64,000 nucleotides of DNA from CAWUKV01 sp963923025 (GCA_963923025.1 CAWUKV010000004.1:1-64000); one strand, 5' to 3'. Numbered from the stretch's first letter, positions 52,388 through 62,400 are shown. Program-made: numbers and translations. The notes: generated by a model not told the origin, from the sequence alone.

Positions 52388-52786
52388 CTATTCTTCACCG
52401 ATCATCGCTTTGACATCGTTGACAAACTTTTGATGATCCACTACTGGCTTTGAGATGTAACCATCTGCACCGCTCTGCTGCAAAAAGCTTTCGCGATCGC
52501 CATCCATAGCATGGGCCGTTACTAAAATCACCGGCAGGTTTGCCGTTGCCGGGTCAGCCTTGAGCATTTGAGTAATACGGATACCATCGACCGGCTTACC
52601 CTGGTAAACGCTGTGGGACAGCGAAACGTCCATCAAAATAATATCGGCTTCGCCATTTTGGGCGATGGTCATCACCTCATCAACATTTTCCGTATGTTTG
52701 ACGAGGAGGCCGCCTCGTTTGGTCAAAATTTTGGAGAAGACACGGGCATTAATCATGTCATCTTCAACGATTAAAACGGTCTTCAT
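52388..52786 (-). CDS. single-domain response regulator (CheY-like)
   Basis: A 132-residue receiver domain with no output domain. MKTVLIVEDDMINARVFSKI provides the acidic pair, ADIILMDVSL carries the phospho-acceptor Asp near residue 52, PVILVTAHAM gives the conserved Thr, and GADGYISKPV the conserved Lys. The insert SHSVYQGKPVDGIRITQMLK is typical of the DivK-like group. It would receive phosphate from a histidine kinase not encoded nearby. It stands alone, with a terminator downstream and gyrA diverging upstream. Confidence 0.93.
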   Translation of the reverse strand: MKTVLIVEDDMINARVFSKILTKRGGLLVKHTENVDEVMTIAQNGEADIILMDVSLSHSVYQGKPVDGIRITQMLKADPATANLPVILVTAHAMDGDRESFLQQSGADGYISKPVVDHQKFVNDVKAMIGEE

Positions 52787-53118
52787 CAGCGTATTTTTCC
52801 GTTATGTATCAACAATAAGGTGGCTAGTATACTACCTATTTTAGGACTGTGCGAACGGTTGACCTGCAGTCGTTTTAGCGATTCTTTGGCATCATTCTAG
52901 GGGGTATTATCCGCCTTAGCCGTTGTCGCCTTACTGCCGTAATCCTGTTGTAATCAGAACAGGGCAGCGCCATAGTAAAGTATTGCAGATTCCTAACCTT
53001 GTGTGTAAGGTACACCATTGCCCCCAGTCAATCGGTATCCGTCAACGCCCCTGCTCCAGCCCGCCATTACCCTGGCTCCTTTGACCTACAGCCCGACCTG
53101 CCGCTAGAGACGTAACCC
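52787..53118. other. divergent promoter region of response regulator and gyrA
   Basis: About 330 bases containing both promoters. No clear -35/-10 pairs, riboswitch or inverted repeats were found by eye. The last 30 bases before gyrA include GAGACG as a weak ribosome-binding site. Confidence 0.4.
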
Positions 53119-55626
53119 ATGTCCGAACAGCTCAACATGCTTCCAGACGAACATATCGTCGTGACCTCACTCCATAGCGAAGTGCAACGGTCCTACCTGG
53201 AATACGCCATGAGCGTTATCGTGGGGCGAGCGTTGCCGGACGTGCGCGACGGTCTCAAACCGGTGCATCGGCGTATTCTCTATGCCATGCACGAACTGGG
53301 GCTGACCCCGGACCAGCCCTTTAGAAAATGCGCCCGCGTGGTGGGCGACGTGCTGGGTAAGTACCACCCCCACGGCGACCAGGCGGTCTACGACGCCCTG
53401 GTAAGGATGGTGCAGGACTTTTCGAGCCGGTACCCCCTACTCAACGGTCACGGCAACTTTGGCTCGGTAGACAACGACCCACCGGCGGCCATGCGTTACA
53501 CCGAAACGCGGCTCGCCCCCATTAGCCACAACGCCCTACTCGACAACATTGACCAGGCCACCGTCGGCTTCACCGACAACTTTGACAGCTCCCAACAAGA
53601 ACCGGTTGTGCTGCCCGCGCAGCTGCCCAACCTGCTGCTCAACGGCAGCTCCGGCATCGCCGTGGGCATGGCGACCAACATTCCTCCCCACAACCTGGGT
53701 GAAGTGGTCGATGGCCTCATCGCTCTGATCGACCGCCCTGAGCTGAGCGACGACAAACTCTTTCAGCTGATCCCCGGTCCCGACTTCCCCACGGGGGGAG
53801 AAGTCACCAGCAACAAGGGCATCCATGACGCCTACCGGAAAGGCCGTGGCAGCATCCCTGTGCGGGGCATCGCCAGCTTCGAAGAAATCCGCCCTGGTAA
53901 AGGACGACAGCGCCGTAACGCCATTGTGGTGACGGAGCTGCCCTATCAGGTCAACAAGGCAGGCTGGATTGAAAAAGTCGCCGATCTGGTAAACCAAGGC
54001 CGCATTGACGGCATTGCCGACATTCGAGATGAGAGCGATCGCGATGGTATGCGCGTTGTCATCGAACTGCGGCGAGACGCTCAGGCACCCAAAATTCTCA
54101 GCGACCTCTACCGGATGACGCCGCTGCAAAGCAACTTTGGTGCGATCATGCTGGCGCTGGATAACAGCCAGCCCCGGCAGCTCTCGCTGAGGGAAATGCT
54201 CAATGCCTTCCTCAGCTTCCGCGAAGAAACGCTGACCCGCCAGTACCGCCACGAACTCGAAGAAACCGAGACACGGCTCCACATTGTCGAAGGTATGCTC
54301 ACCGCCCTCGACAGCATCGACGAGGTAATTGAGATTTTGCGGGCCGCCCCTGACGGCGGTACTGCCCGTCAAGAATTGCAAGGGCAGTTTGACTTGAGCG
54401 AACGTCAGGCCAACGCCATTCTCTCGATGCCGCTGCGGCGGCTGGTGGGGCTCGAACAGCAGAAGCTGCTGGAAGAATTCGAGGAACTGAGCGACCGGCA
54501 AACCGCTCTACAAGAACTGTTGGGCGATCGCAAAGTCCTGCTCAAAGCCCTAAAGAAAGAGCTGCGCGCCCTGAAAAAGGCCTACGGCGACGAGCGCCGC
54601 ACCCGCCTGCAAACCGAAGAAGAGCGGGCGGAAGAAAAACAGATTTTGGCGGAGCTAGAAGCCGAGGCCAAAGAAGAAGAAACCGTCGTCGAGTTCACGC
54701 AAAAGGGCTACGCCTACCGGCTCTCGCCCCGCGCCTACCAGCGCCGTCAGGCCAAGGCCGACCCACCGCCCAAGGGCAAACCCAAACTACAAGAGGCCGA
54801 CGACCCGGTACTGCAAACGGAGCAGGTCCATACCCATCAAGAGCTACTGGTGTTGACTCGAGATGGCAAAGCCTACACCCTGCCCCTAGCCGACATTCCC
54901 ATTGCCCAGCGCCAGTCTAAGGGGTCGCCGCTGGTGAACCTGCTGCCCGAAGCGGTGGGCAACGACCCCGATGCCGTGGTTGCTCGACTGGTGCTGACGC
55001 CGGAGCGGTTAGAACAGCAGCTGATTTTGGTCAGCCGCCAGGGTCGGATCAAGCGACTGACGGTGGCCGAGTTCCAGAACCTAACCGGACGCGGGCTCAC
55101 AGCCATGAAGCTGAAGGGCGATGATGAGCTTGCGATCGCAACCCTAGCCGAACCCGACCTAGACATTGTTCTGGCCACCTCCGGCGGTCGCCTATTGCGG
55201 TTTGGCATTGACGACGACCAGCTGCCGCTAGCTAGTCGCAACTCCCAGGGCACCCAAGGTATCCGCGTCCTCAAACAAGAGCGCATCGTTGGTGCAGCGG
55301 TGGTCACCCCCGGAGAAGACCTGCTAATGGTGTCTGAGCGAGGCTATGCCAAGCGCATGCCGGTGGCGACGCTGAAACGGGCCAACCGCGGCGGCATTGG
55401 CTCCCAGTGCTTCCAGTTCAGCCAAAACAGCGACAGCCTAATTGCAGCCCTGCCCACTGCGGATATCGACAGCGCCATTGTCATCACCAGTCAGGATCGC
55501 AGCGCCCAGTTTGAGCTGAGACACGTTCCTAAGCAGGGGCGATCGCAGCCGTGCGATCGCGTCCTCACTACAGGCCGAGGCGAAACGCTGACGGGGGTAG
55601 AACCGTTAGTTACCGATGAAAGCTAG
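53119..55626 (+). CDS. gyrA: type IIA topoisomerase subunit A (GyrA/ParC)
   Basis: An 835-residue breakage-reunion subunit. The winged-helix/tower part is complete: RSYLEYAMSVIVGRALPDVR, GLKPVHRRILYAM, VVGDVLGKYHPHGDQAVYDA (quinolone-resistance region) and PPAAMRYTETRL with the catalytic Tyr near residue 122. ATNIPPHNLGEV and the coiled-coil dimer region follow. The C-terminal beta-pinwheel (about 525-830) is present, but at the first blade the expected GyrA box (QRRGGKG) reads QRRQAKADPPPKG. GyrA needs this box to wrap DNA and supercoil, so a ParC-like or atypical gyrase role is possible. Cyanobacterial annotations usually call this gene gyrA. Confidence 0.9.
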   Translation: MSEQLNMLPDEHIVVTSLHSEVQRSYLEYAMSVIVGRALPDVRDGLKPVHRRILYAMHELGLTPDQPFRKCARVVGDVLGKYHPHGDQAVYDALVRMVQDFSSRYPLLNGHGNFGSVDNDPPAAMRYTETRLAPISHNALLDNIDQATVGFTDNFDSSQQEPVVLPAQLPNLLLNGSSGIAVGMATNIPPHNLGEVVDGLIALIDRPELSDDKLFQLIPGPDFPTGGEVTSNKGIHDAYRKGRGSIPVRGIASFEEIRPGKGRQRRNAIVVTELPYQVNKAGWIEKVADLVNQGRIDGIADIRDESDRDGMRVVIELRRDAQAPKILSDLYRMTPLQSNFGAIMLALDNSQPRQLSLREMLNAFLSFREETLTRQYRHELEETETRLHIVEGMLTALDSIDEVIEILRAAPDGGTARQELQGQFDLSERQANAILSMPLRRLVGLEQQKLLEEFEELSDRQTALQELLGDRKVLLKALKKELRALKKAYGDERRTRLQTEEERAEEKQILAELEAEAKEEETVVEFTQKGYAYRLSPRAYQRRQAKADPPPKGKPKLQEADDPVLQTEQVHTHQELLVLTRDGKAYTLPLADIPIAQRQSKGSPLVNLLPEAVGNDPDAVVARLVLTPERLEQQLILVSRQGRIKRLTVAEFQNLTGRGLTAMKLKGDDELAIATLAEPDLDIVLATSGGRLLRFGIDDDQLPLASRNSQGTQGIRVLKQERIVGAAVVTPGEDLLMVSERGYAKRMPVATLKRANRGGIGSQCFQFSQNSDSLIAALPTADIDSAIVITSQDRSAQFELRHVPKQGRSQPCDRVLTTGRGETLTGVEPLVTDES

Positions 55627-55804
55627 CGGCTGCCGAAACTTGTCGTCTACTGAGGCTATTGGGCTGGGGAAAGACGCCTATGCTTTGCATTTGGCTTTTG
55701 GCCTAGCCTGCTTGAACCGGTACCTTCAGCCATCTTGTCGAGTTTTTGACAGTTGCAGTTGTAGACTAAGGCGTCACTACTGTCCGTCATAGGCAACGCC
55801 CACC

Positions 55805-56488
55805 ATGAGGATCCTAATCGTCGAGGATGACGCCCGCATTGCTACGCCGCTGGCCAAAGACTTGCGCCATCAGCACTACACCGTAGATGTGGCTACCGAC
55901 GGGATGGAAGGATGGGAGTTTACCCAGGCGGCTGACTATGACGTGATTTTGCTGGATTGGATGCTGCCGCGACTGGACGGGGTTGAGCTGTGTCGGCGGC
56001 TGCGGGGTGCCGACTGCCCGTCCATGATTTTGATGCTGACGGCCAAAGATACCACCAGTGATAAGGTCATCGGCCTGGATGCAGGGGCCGATGATTATTT
56101 GGTCAAGCCCTTTAAGCTCGAAGAATTATCCGCCCGACTCAGGGCCTTAAGCCGCCGCAGTCGAGAGCTGACACCGACCATTTTTGAGTATGGCAGCTTG
56201 TCTTTGGACCCCAGCACCCGAGCGGTGACCTGTGCAGGCAAAGCCCTGACCTTGACCCCGAAGGAGTACCTGCTGCTGGAATATTTCTTACGGCACCCGG
56301 GGCAGGTGGCCTCCCGCGACCAGCTGCTACAACAGCTGTGGGACTTTGACCAAAGTGCCGGAGAAGGTACCGTTAAAACTCACATCGGCAACCTGCGTCA
56401 CAAGCTTAAGGCCGCGGGTAATGGTCAGAATTTAATTGAAACGGTGTATGGGGTGGGCTATCGGTTGACGCCCCTAGAGACGGCGTGA
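55805..56488 (+). CDS. OmpR-family response regulator
   Basis: A 227-residue two-domain regulator. The receiver starts MRILIVEDDARIATPLAKDL, with the phosphorylation site in DVILLDWMLPRLDG (Asp near 51), then MILMLTAKD (Thr) and GADDYLVKPF (Lys). The winged-helix DNA-binding domain is at about 130-223: YGSLSLDPSTRAVTCAGKAL, TLTPKEYLLLEYFLRHPGQV and HIGNLRHKLKAAG. It most resembles the RppA/NrsR-type regulators of cyanobacteria. Its stop overlaps the kinase start by 4 bp (GTGA), so the pair is translated together. Confidence 0.93.
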   Translation: MRILIVEDDARIATPLAKDLRHQHYTVDVATDGMEGWEFTQAADYDVILLDWMLPRLDGVELCRRLRGADCPSMILMLTAKDTTSDKVIGLDAGADDYLVKPFKLEELSARLRALSRRSRELTPTIFEYGSLSLDPSTRAVTCAGKALTLTPKEYLLLEYFLRHPGQVASRDQLLQQLWDFDQSAGEGTVKTHIGNLRHKLKAAGNGQNLIETVYGVGYRLTPLETA

Positions 56489-57795
56489 GCAATATGGCAA
56501 ACAAGGCCCCACCCTCCCAGTTTGGCCCGATTCAGCGACGGCTGCTGTGGGCCAACGTGCTGGTGTTTGGGCTAGTGCTGGGCGGGTTTGCGATCGCGCT
56601 ACGCACCACGTTCACTGTCACCCTCCGGCAGCAGCAGCAGGCCCAGCTTCAGGCCCTTAGCCGCAGCGCCGCTGCCGTAGTGGAATGGGATGATGACCAA
56701 CTCGAAATCGAGAGCGATGACCTAGCTGAGACTGCTATTCTTGCCAATACCCAGGGCGTGCAGTGGTTTACCGCCGATGGGCAACTGATCGATCAGCTGG
56801 GCACAATCCATCCCACCGAAAAAATCTCTACAGCAGTTTCCGCCCATGCCGGTCACCTCAACGAAGTCACACAAACGGTTGGGGCAATTCCTATTCAATC
56901 GCTCACCCAGACCGTAGCCCCAGAAAGGAAGACCGCCAACACCACAGACATTATCTACATCCGCGTCAGCCAATCACTGGTGCCTTACCACACAACCCTC
57001 CAACAGCTAGATCGCGGGCTGGGCATCGGCAGCTTCGTGGCTCTAGGTATGAGTGCCTTTGGCGTGCTATGGCTCAATCGTCAGGCCATGCGCCCCATCG
57101 AAACCAGTTTTGACCGCCTACGCCAGTTTACCGCCGACGCCTCCCATGAGCTGCGCAACCCGATCATGGCGATTACTAGTAATGCAGAGGTTGCCCTACG
57201 ATACCCCGACGGGATGCGGATCGATGACAAAGAAACGTTAGAAACCATCATGAATGCCGCAGAGCAGATGGCGCACCTGACCCAAGATCTGTTGCTCTTG
57301 ACCCGTCTCGATCAACAGCTTCCCATCGAACGAGTTCCCGTTGATCTGAGTAAGCTGTTAGCTGATTTGGTGAGACTCTATCAGCCCCAAGCTCAACAAA
57401 ACACCATTAAGATCCAAACCCAAATTGCGCCCCAACTCTCCTTGACAGGTCATGCACCCCACCTCATTCAGGCCTTTACCAATCTGCTACAAAACGCCCT
57501 ACGATACACCCCGCCGAACGGCACAGTCACCGTCAGCAGCCAACAAACAATAGAGGGGGTTAGGGTCACCATTCAAGACACCGGGATAGGCATTGCCCCC
57601 GAGAACATTTCTAAAATCTTTGATCGGTTTTGGCGGGTAGACCAGGCACGAAACGCAGCTTCCGGTGGCTCTGGTCTAGGGTTATCCATTGCCCAGGCGA
57701 TTATTCGAAGCCACAACGGCACCATCACCGTCCGCAGCCAACCAGGCGAGGGTAGCAGCTTTACGGTGCATCTTCCCATCAACTCGTCTCAGTAG
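56485..57795 (+). CDS. sensor histidine kinase, RppB/NrsS-like
   Basis: A 436-residue partner of the preceding regulator. The start is a GTG overlapping the previous stop; an ATG three codons on (56494) is possible. Membrane helices at about 17-38 (LLWANVLVFGLVLGGFAIAL) and 175-195 (SFVALGMSAFGVLWLNRQAM) bound a periplasmic sensor of 130 residues with no clear metal motif. The cytoplasmic part has the phospho-acceptor site FTADASHELRNPIMAITSNA (His near 223), a dimerisation helix and a HATPase_c domain with NLLQNALRYTPPNG, DTGIGIAPENISKIFDRFWR and GGSGLGLSIAQAI. It probably controls the cytochrome b561/PepSY genes downstream (inference from order). Confidence 0.92.
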   Translation: MSNMANKAPPSQFGPIQRRLLWANVLVFGLVLGGFAIALRTTFTVTLRQQQQAQLQALSRSAAAVVEWDDDQLEIESDDLAETAILANTQGVQWFTADGQLIDQLGTIHPTEKISTAVSAHAGHLNEVTQTVGAIPIQSLTQTVAPERKTANTTDIIYIRVSQSLVPYHTTLQQLDRGLGIGSFVALGMSAFGVLWLNRQAMRPIETSFDRLRQFTADASHELRNPIMAITSNAEVALRYPDGMRIDDKETLETIMNAAEQMAHLTQDLLLLTRLDQQLPIERVPVDLSKLLADLVRLYQPQAQQNTIKIQTQIAPQLSLTGHAPHLIQAFTNLLQNALRYTPPNGTVTVSSQQTIEGVRVTIQDTGIGIAPENISKIFDRFWRVDQARNAASGGSGLGLSIAQAIIRSHNGTITVRSQPGEGSSFTVHLPINSSQ

Positions 57796-57810
57796 GGAAT
57801 GCGGGTGAAC

Positions 57811-57846
57811 GGCTGGCAACCCACAGGCTGGGATGGGTTGCCAGCC
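57811..57846 (+). terminator. 13-bp perfect hairpin after the sensor kinase
   Basis: GGCTGGCAACCCA (57811-57823) pairs perfectly with TGGGTTGCCAGCC (57834-57846), with a ten-base loop, 16 bp after the kinase stop. It is followed by TTTGTG. It is GC-rich and strong, so it probably ends the two-component transcript even though the U run is short. Confidence 0.7.
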
Positions 57847-57856
57847 TTTGTGCTCG

Positions 57857-57909
57857 AGGGACAGCCCTACTCGAAAGTTCAAACAAAGTAACCAACTAGG
57901 GCTGTCCCT
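57857..57909. repeat. second 13-bp perfect inverted repeat
   Basis: AGGGACAGCCCTA (57857-57869) is exactly complementary to TAGGGCTGTCCCT (57897-57909), with a 27-base spacer. It begins only ten bases after the preceding hairpin. It may be a second terminator, an attenuator or a regulator-binding site in front of the cytochrome b561 gene. The long spacer makes an operator as likely as an RNA hairpin. Confidence 0.6.
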
Positions 57910-57940
57910 GTTCAAATTGCGCAATTCTCTTGCCGAGTTC

Positions 57941-57976
57941 TTGACATTGCCTTCCTAACTTAAGGATATGCAGTTC
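57941..57976 (+). promoter_or_regulatory. possible promoter of the cytochrome b561 gene
   Basis: A perfect TTGACA lies at 57941-57946. AGGATATGC follows about 17-20 bases later, so the -10 element is weak (TAAGGAT or ATATGC). Two terminator-like hairpins upstream make a separate promoter reasonable. Consensus likeness only. Confidence 0.3.
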
Positions 57977-58004
57977 ACTGCGATTGAACAATACCGCGCC
58001 TCAT

Positions 58005-58625
58005 ATGTCACGACCTCGACCCTACCAAACCCTGATTTTTCGTAGCCTCCACGCAGGTCAGGGTATTCTGGCCCTCCTCGGTGTGTTAACCGGCTATTGG
58101 CTGCTAAACACCTGGGACCCACAGGTGGGGGGATTACCATTTCCCGCGGCGCCCGCGGCTGTTGTTGACCTACACGACGAAATCGGAGGGCTGTTTACCA
58201 GCGCCCTGTGGGTGTTTGTTGTTTACAGCCTATGGGCTGGGCGGCGACGGCTGGTTCAGGGTAAATCTCTGACCCAGTTGACCAACATCGGCAAACCGAT
58301 TTGGTGGTATACCCTCCACCGCATCGTCAATACGGGCCTCCTGATTTTAGGTGGGTTAGTGGTCATCTCAGGGGAAGAACTCGATGACGAGGCTATGGTG
58401 CAAGGCATTTTTTCTGATTGGGCCTATAGCCTACATGTCTTTGCCTGGCTGGGTATTGTGGCCCTTACAGTGCTGCATGTTTTGCTCTCATTCAAAGTAG
58501 GTGGCATTCCCTTGCTGCTGTCTGTTGTTAGCGTCAAGGTCCGTCCCAAAGATTGGCCCAGCTACTGGCCCCAAAGACTGTGGAACTGGCTCTTTAGCCT
58601 AAACACACGATTGAACAGACACTAA
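58005..58625 (+). CDS. cytochrome b561-type membrane protein
   Basis: A 206-residue protein from the ATG at 58005; a TTG at 57984 would add seven residues. Four membrane helices carry histidines placed as in di-haem b561 proteins: FRSLHAGQGILALLGVLTGY, VDLHDEIGGLFTSALWVFVV, WYTLHRIVNTGLLILGGLVV, YSLHVFAWLGIVALTVLHVL. These would bind two haems across the membrane and pass electrons between quinol and an acceptor. The next gene encodes a PepSY protein, a combination known in membrane ferric reductases and related systems. An RppAB-like two-component system lies upstream. Confidence 0.86.
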   Translation: MSRPRPYQTLIFRSLHAGQGILALLGVLTGYWLLNTWDPQVGGLPFPAAPAAVVDLHDEIGGLFTSALWVFVVYSLWAGRRRLVQGKSLTQLTNIGKPIWWYTLHRIVNTGLLILGGLVVISGEELDDEAMVQGIFSDWAYSLHVFAWLGIVALTVLHVLLSFKVGGIPLLLSVVSVKVRPKDWPSYWPQRLWNWLFSLNTRLNRH

Positions 58626-58700
58626 TTTTGAATAACTTTTTGGATCATCCACAACTGCCTACACAACTTCCTTTCAACTCATTTTTTGGAGATAACTCCC

Positions 58701-59216
58701 ATGCAACTTCTCAACACTAAAACTTACCTCACGCTGATGCTGCTCCTGATTTTGAGTGCCGGTTCTCAGCAGGTTATCGCTGTCGGTGCAGCCATGGCAG
58801 AACAGGACACGGCCACCCAAGCCAGTGAAAATAGTAAGGACAATGGGGATGCGCTAGATAAAGATGGCACTCATGCACCCCATGAAAAAGACGAGGATGA
58901 TAACGACTATAGCGACGATACCGAAGACGAGGATGACGACGACGAGGATGACGACAACGAGGATGACGACGATGAGGATGACGACGACGAGGATAACGAC
59001 GACAAGGATGACGACGATCTAGCCACACAAGCCGATCCAAGCCTCACAGCTGCTGAAGCCGAAGCCATTGCCTTAGCGGCAGTGCCCGGTGATGTCACCG
59101 AGACCGAACTAGAGCTGGAAGATAATCGCCTGGTTTATGAAGTGGAAATTGGGAATCAGGAGGTGCTGATTGATGCCAATAGTGGCGAGCTGATTGCCAT
59201 CGAAATCGACGACTAA
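58701..59216 (+). CDS. exported PepSY-domain protein with Asp/Glu repeat
   Basis: A 171-residue protein from the ATG at 58701, with GGAG nine bases upstream. A signal peptide (LTLMLLLILSAGSQQVIAVG, cleavage near AMA-EQ) leads to a low-complexity acidic stretch of about 55 residues, mostly Asp with Glu, Asn and Lys. The C-terminal 60 residues are one PepSY domain: LTAAEAEAIALAAVPGDVTE, LELEDNRLVYEVEI and EVLIDANSGELIAIEID. The acidic tract could bind metal cations or act as a spacer at the cell surface (inference). It follows the cytochrome b561 gene by 75 bp and is likely co-transcribed with it. Confidence 0.88.
   Translation: MQLLNTKTYLTLMLLLILSAGSQQVIAVGAAMAEQDTATQASENSKDNGDALDKDGTHAPHEKDEDDNDYSDDTEDEDDDDEDDDNEDDDDEDDDDEDNDDKDDDDLATQADPSLTAAEAEAIALAAVPGDVTETELELEDNRLVYEVEIGNQEVLIDANSGELIAIEIDD
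58929..59018 (+). repeat. six 15-bp tandem repeats coding the acidic tract
   Basis: The unit GAGGATGACGACGAC is repeated six times with few changes, encoding Glu-Asp-Asp-Asp-Asp-type pentapeptides. Because the period is a multiple of three, copy-number change by slippage would lengthen or shorten the acidic tract without a frameshift. Confidence 0.85.
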
Positions 59217-59350
59217 CTCGACCCCAAACCGTTTTTGTTACATTCGTCGAGTTGCTAGGGACAGTTCCTGGCACTGAAGTCCTTGACGCTGGAGCCCCTC
59301 GACGCAGTCGAATGCTTTAACCAACCCTTCAACTGCTATATAGCGTTTCT

Positions 59351-59408
59351 CACTTGACTTAAGGTTGTTCTATTCAGGCCCAAGCTGGATAGGACAACAA
59401 GTCAAGTG
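59351..59408. terminator. imperfect 19-bp hairpin between convergent genes
   Basis: CACTTGACTT (59351-59360) pairs with AAGTCAAGTG (59399-59408), and TTGTTCTAT (59365-59373) with ATAGGACAA (59389-59397, one mismatch). It lies between the PepSY gene and the converging RND pump gene, 50 bp before the pump stop. It probably terminates both. Confidence 0.62.
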
Positions 59409-59457
59409 AAGCTTCCTTTAGAAAAACCGATAGCCCCGCCAAAACCATGGACAGCAA

Positions 59458-62400
59458 CTACTTGCTCACGGGCTGTTGCGGATAGTCTGACTGAAACTGC
59501 GGGTCAGGATGCTTCAGTTCGGTGGGCGGAGGAGCAATGTCGGTGACCTTGCCCAGCAGGCCCACCAGCCATTTCTGGAAACTGGCAATGTACGTAAAGA
59601 AGACCGGCACCACCACCAACGTCAGCAAAGTAGCCGTCGAAAAGCCGCCAATGACAGCAATCGCCATCGGGCTTCTCGTCTCACCCCCCGCGCCCCACTC
59701 CAGGGCAATAGGCATCATCCCTGCCACCGTCGAAATCGAGGTCATCAAAATTGGACGCATGCGTGTTAGGCCCGCCTCAATTACCGACTGCTTCAGCGAC
59801 TTGCCGCGCTCCATCGCAATCAGGGCATAGTCCACCAATAGAATGGAGTTCTTAGTCACCAAGCCCATCAGCAACACAATGCCAATCAGCGCAAACAGCC
59901 CCAGCGGCTTCTGGGCAATCATCAGCCCCATCAGCGCCCCACCAATGCAAAGCGGCAGGGCCACCATTACCGCAAAGGGGTAGATGAAGTTGTTGTACAG
60001 CAGCACCAGCACGGCATAGATCATTAGCACGGCGGTTGCCAACGCCAACAGGAAGCGGCTGAAGATGTCGCGCATGATTTCAGCATCGCCCGTAGGTTCC
60101 TGAGTTACCCCATCTGGCAGGTTTTGCAAAATGGGCAGGGCGTACACCGCCTCTAGTCCCTGACCGAGGGTAATGCCGTCGAGGTTGGCCCCAACCGTCA
60201 CCTGACGGGAGCGGTTGTAGCGATCAATTTGCGCGGGACCGCTGCCAAAGTCAATTTCTGCCACGGCAGACAGCGGCACCAAGCCGCCCTGCTGGGTAGG
60301 GACTTTGAGATTTTCTAGGGTGCTAATGTCGTCGCGGAAGTCGGCGGCGAGACGGACGCGAATGGGAATTTGGCGATCGCCCACGTCGAAGTCTGCCAGG
60401 TTCGACTCAGAATCGCCCAATGTTGCCAGGGAGGCCGTGCTGGCAATACTGCTAACGCTAACGCCCAGGTCAGCGGCCTGCTGCGGTAGTGGACGGATCA
60501 GGATTTCGGGCTTAACCAGGTTGGCACTGGAGGTCACCTCTACCAAACCGGGAATCTGCCGCATAGACTGGGTCAGCGCGTTGGCCGTTTCCGTCAGCGT
60601 AGTCGGGTTGTCACCCTTGAGCAAAATATTGAGCGCTTTACTGTTGCCCGCCGCCCCCTGGCTCTCGAAGGCAATCCGGGCACCAGGAATCTGCTGAAGC
60701 TGCTGCCGCATCTGGGTCTCAAACTCCAAGCGGGTCACATCACGCTCATTCTTAGGCTTGAGCTGAATAACAGCGCTGCCTTCAGTTTCTTCCAGCGAGA
60801 TATAGACCCGGTCAACGGCGGGGTTCTCTAGCAGCAGATTTGTAATTCTCTCTCCCACCAGTTCCGATTTGGCCAGGGTAGACCCCGGCGGCAGTTCGAT
60901 GGTGAGGTTGGTAATGTCGGTGTTGCCCGACGCAAACAGACTCGTGGGGATAAACTGCGCCAGCGACAGGCTCAAAATAAAGAAACCAATCGCTAAACCA
61001 ATGGTGAGCGCCCGGTGGCGCAGAGCCCCCGTCAGCAGACGGTAGTAAGGACGCAGAAGTTTGGGTATGTCAGGACGATAGCCGTTGGCGCTGTGACCAT
61101 TCCCATTGGTGCTGTAGCCGCCAGCCCCGTTCCCATTACTGCCGTTCCCATTACTGCCGTTCCCGCTAGAGACGTTTTCCACTGTCTCCAAAGCCGCACT
61201 TTGAGTACTCGCCGCCACAGGCTTCAGCAAATAAGCCGCCATCATCGGCGTCATCAGGCGGGCTACCAAGGTCGAAAACATAGTGGAGACGGCCACCGTA
61301 ACCCCAAACGGCTGGAAGAACTGTCCCGGAACGCCACCCATAAAGGCAACAGGAATAAAGACGGCAACAATCGTCGCAGTCGTCGTTACCACCGCTAAAC
61401 CCACCTCAGCGGTGGAGTCTAGGGCCGCTTTGAAGGGATGCTTGCCCATGCCGATGTGACGCTCGGCATTTTCAATTTCGACAATGGCGTCGTCCACCAA
61501 GTTGCCAACCGCCAGCGTCAGGGCCAGCAGCGACATGCTGTTGAGCGTATAGCCCAGATATTGCAAAACAATAAAGGTGGGAATGATCGACAGCGGTAAA
61601 GCGGTGGCAGTAATCAGCGAGGTGCGCCAGTTGCGCAAGAACAAACTGACCACGACTACCGCCAAAATGGAACCGATAATCAGCGCATCAATGGAGGCTT
61701 GGTAGGAGTCCCGAATGTCTGTGGCGCGGGTGAAGATGAGTTGGAAGTTGACGTCGTCTAGTTCGTTTTCTAGAGATGCGATCGCATCTCTCACCCCTTC
61801 TTCGACGCTCACCAATAAACTGCCGCTGCTGCGCAGTACCGAAAAGGACACCACCGCCTCGTTGTTCACATAGGCCGACTGGCTCAGCTCTTTAAAGTCA
61901 TCCCGCACCGACCCCAGAGTACTCAGCGGCACGCTGCCACCATTGGGTAGGACGATGCCCAGGTCTTGCAGCGCCTCTACTGTGGCAGCACTGCCCAGGG
62001 TACGAATGCCCTGCTCCTGCCCCGAGATTTCGCCCTGTCCCCCCGGTAGGTTGACGTTGAAGCTACGAATTTGGTTATTGACCTGTGTGGCCGTAACGCC
62101 CAGCGCGTTCAGCTGATTCGGATCGAGATCAACCCGAATTTCTCGATCAAAGCCGCCAGAGCGCCGCACTTGAGAAACACCAGAGACCGACAGCAGTTCC
62201 GGCGCAATCGTACGGTCCACCAAATCACTGAGCGCCTCTACCGACAGCGTGTCGGAACTGACGGCATAGGTAAGAATGGCCCCGCCTTCAAACCGGAGGC
62301 GGCGCACTTGGGGTTCCTGCGCATCTTGGGGTAAGTCTTGGCGGACGCGGGTAACGGCATCCCGTACGTCGTTAGTGGCCTGCTCGGTGTCCGTTCCCAG

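Noticed and set aside
58750..59098. Minus-strand frames opposite the acidic tract
   Set aside because: They are Ser- or Arg/His-rich mirror translations of the tandem repeat.
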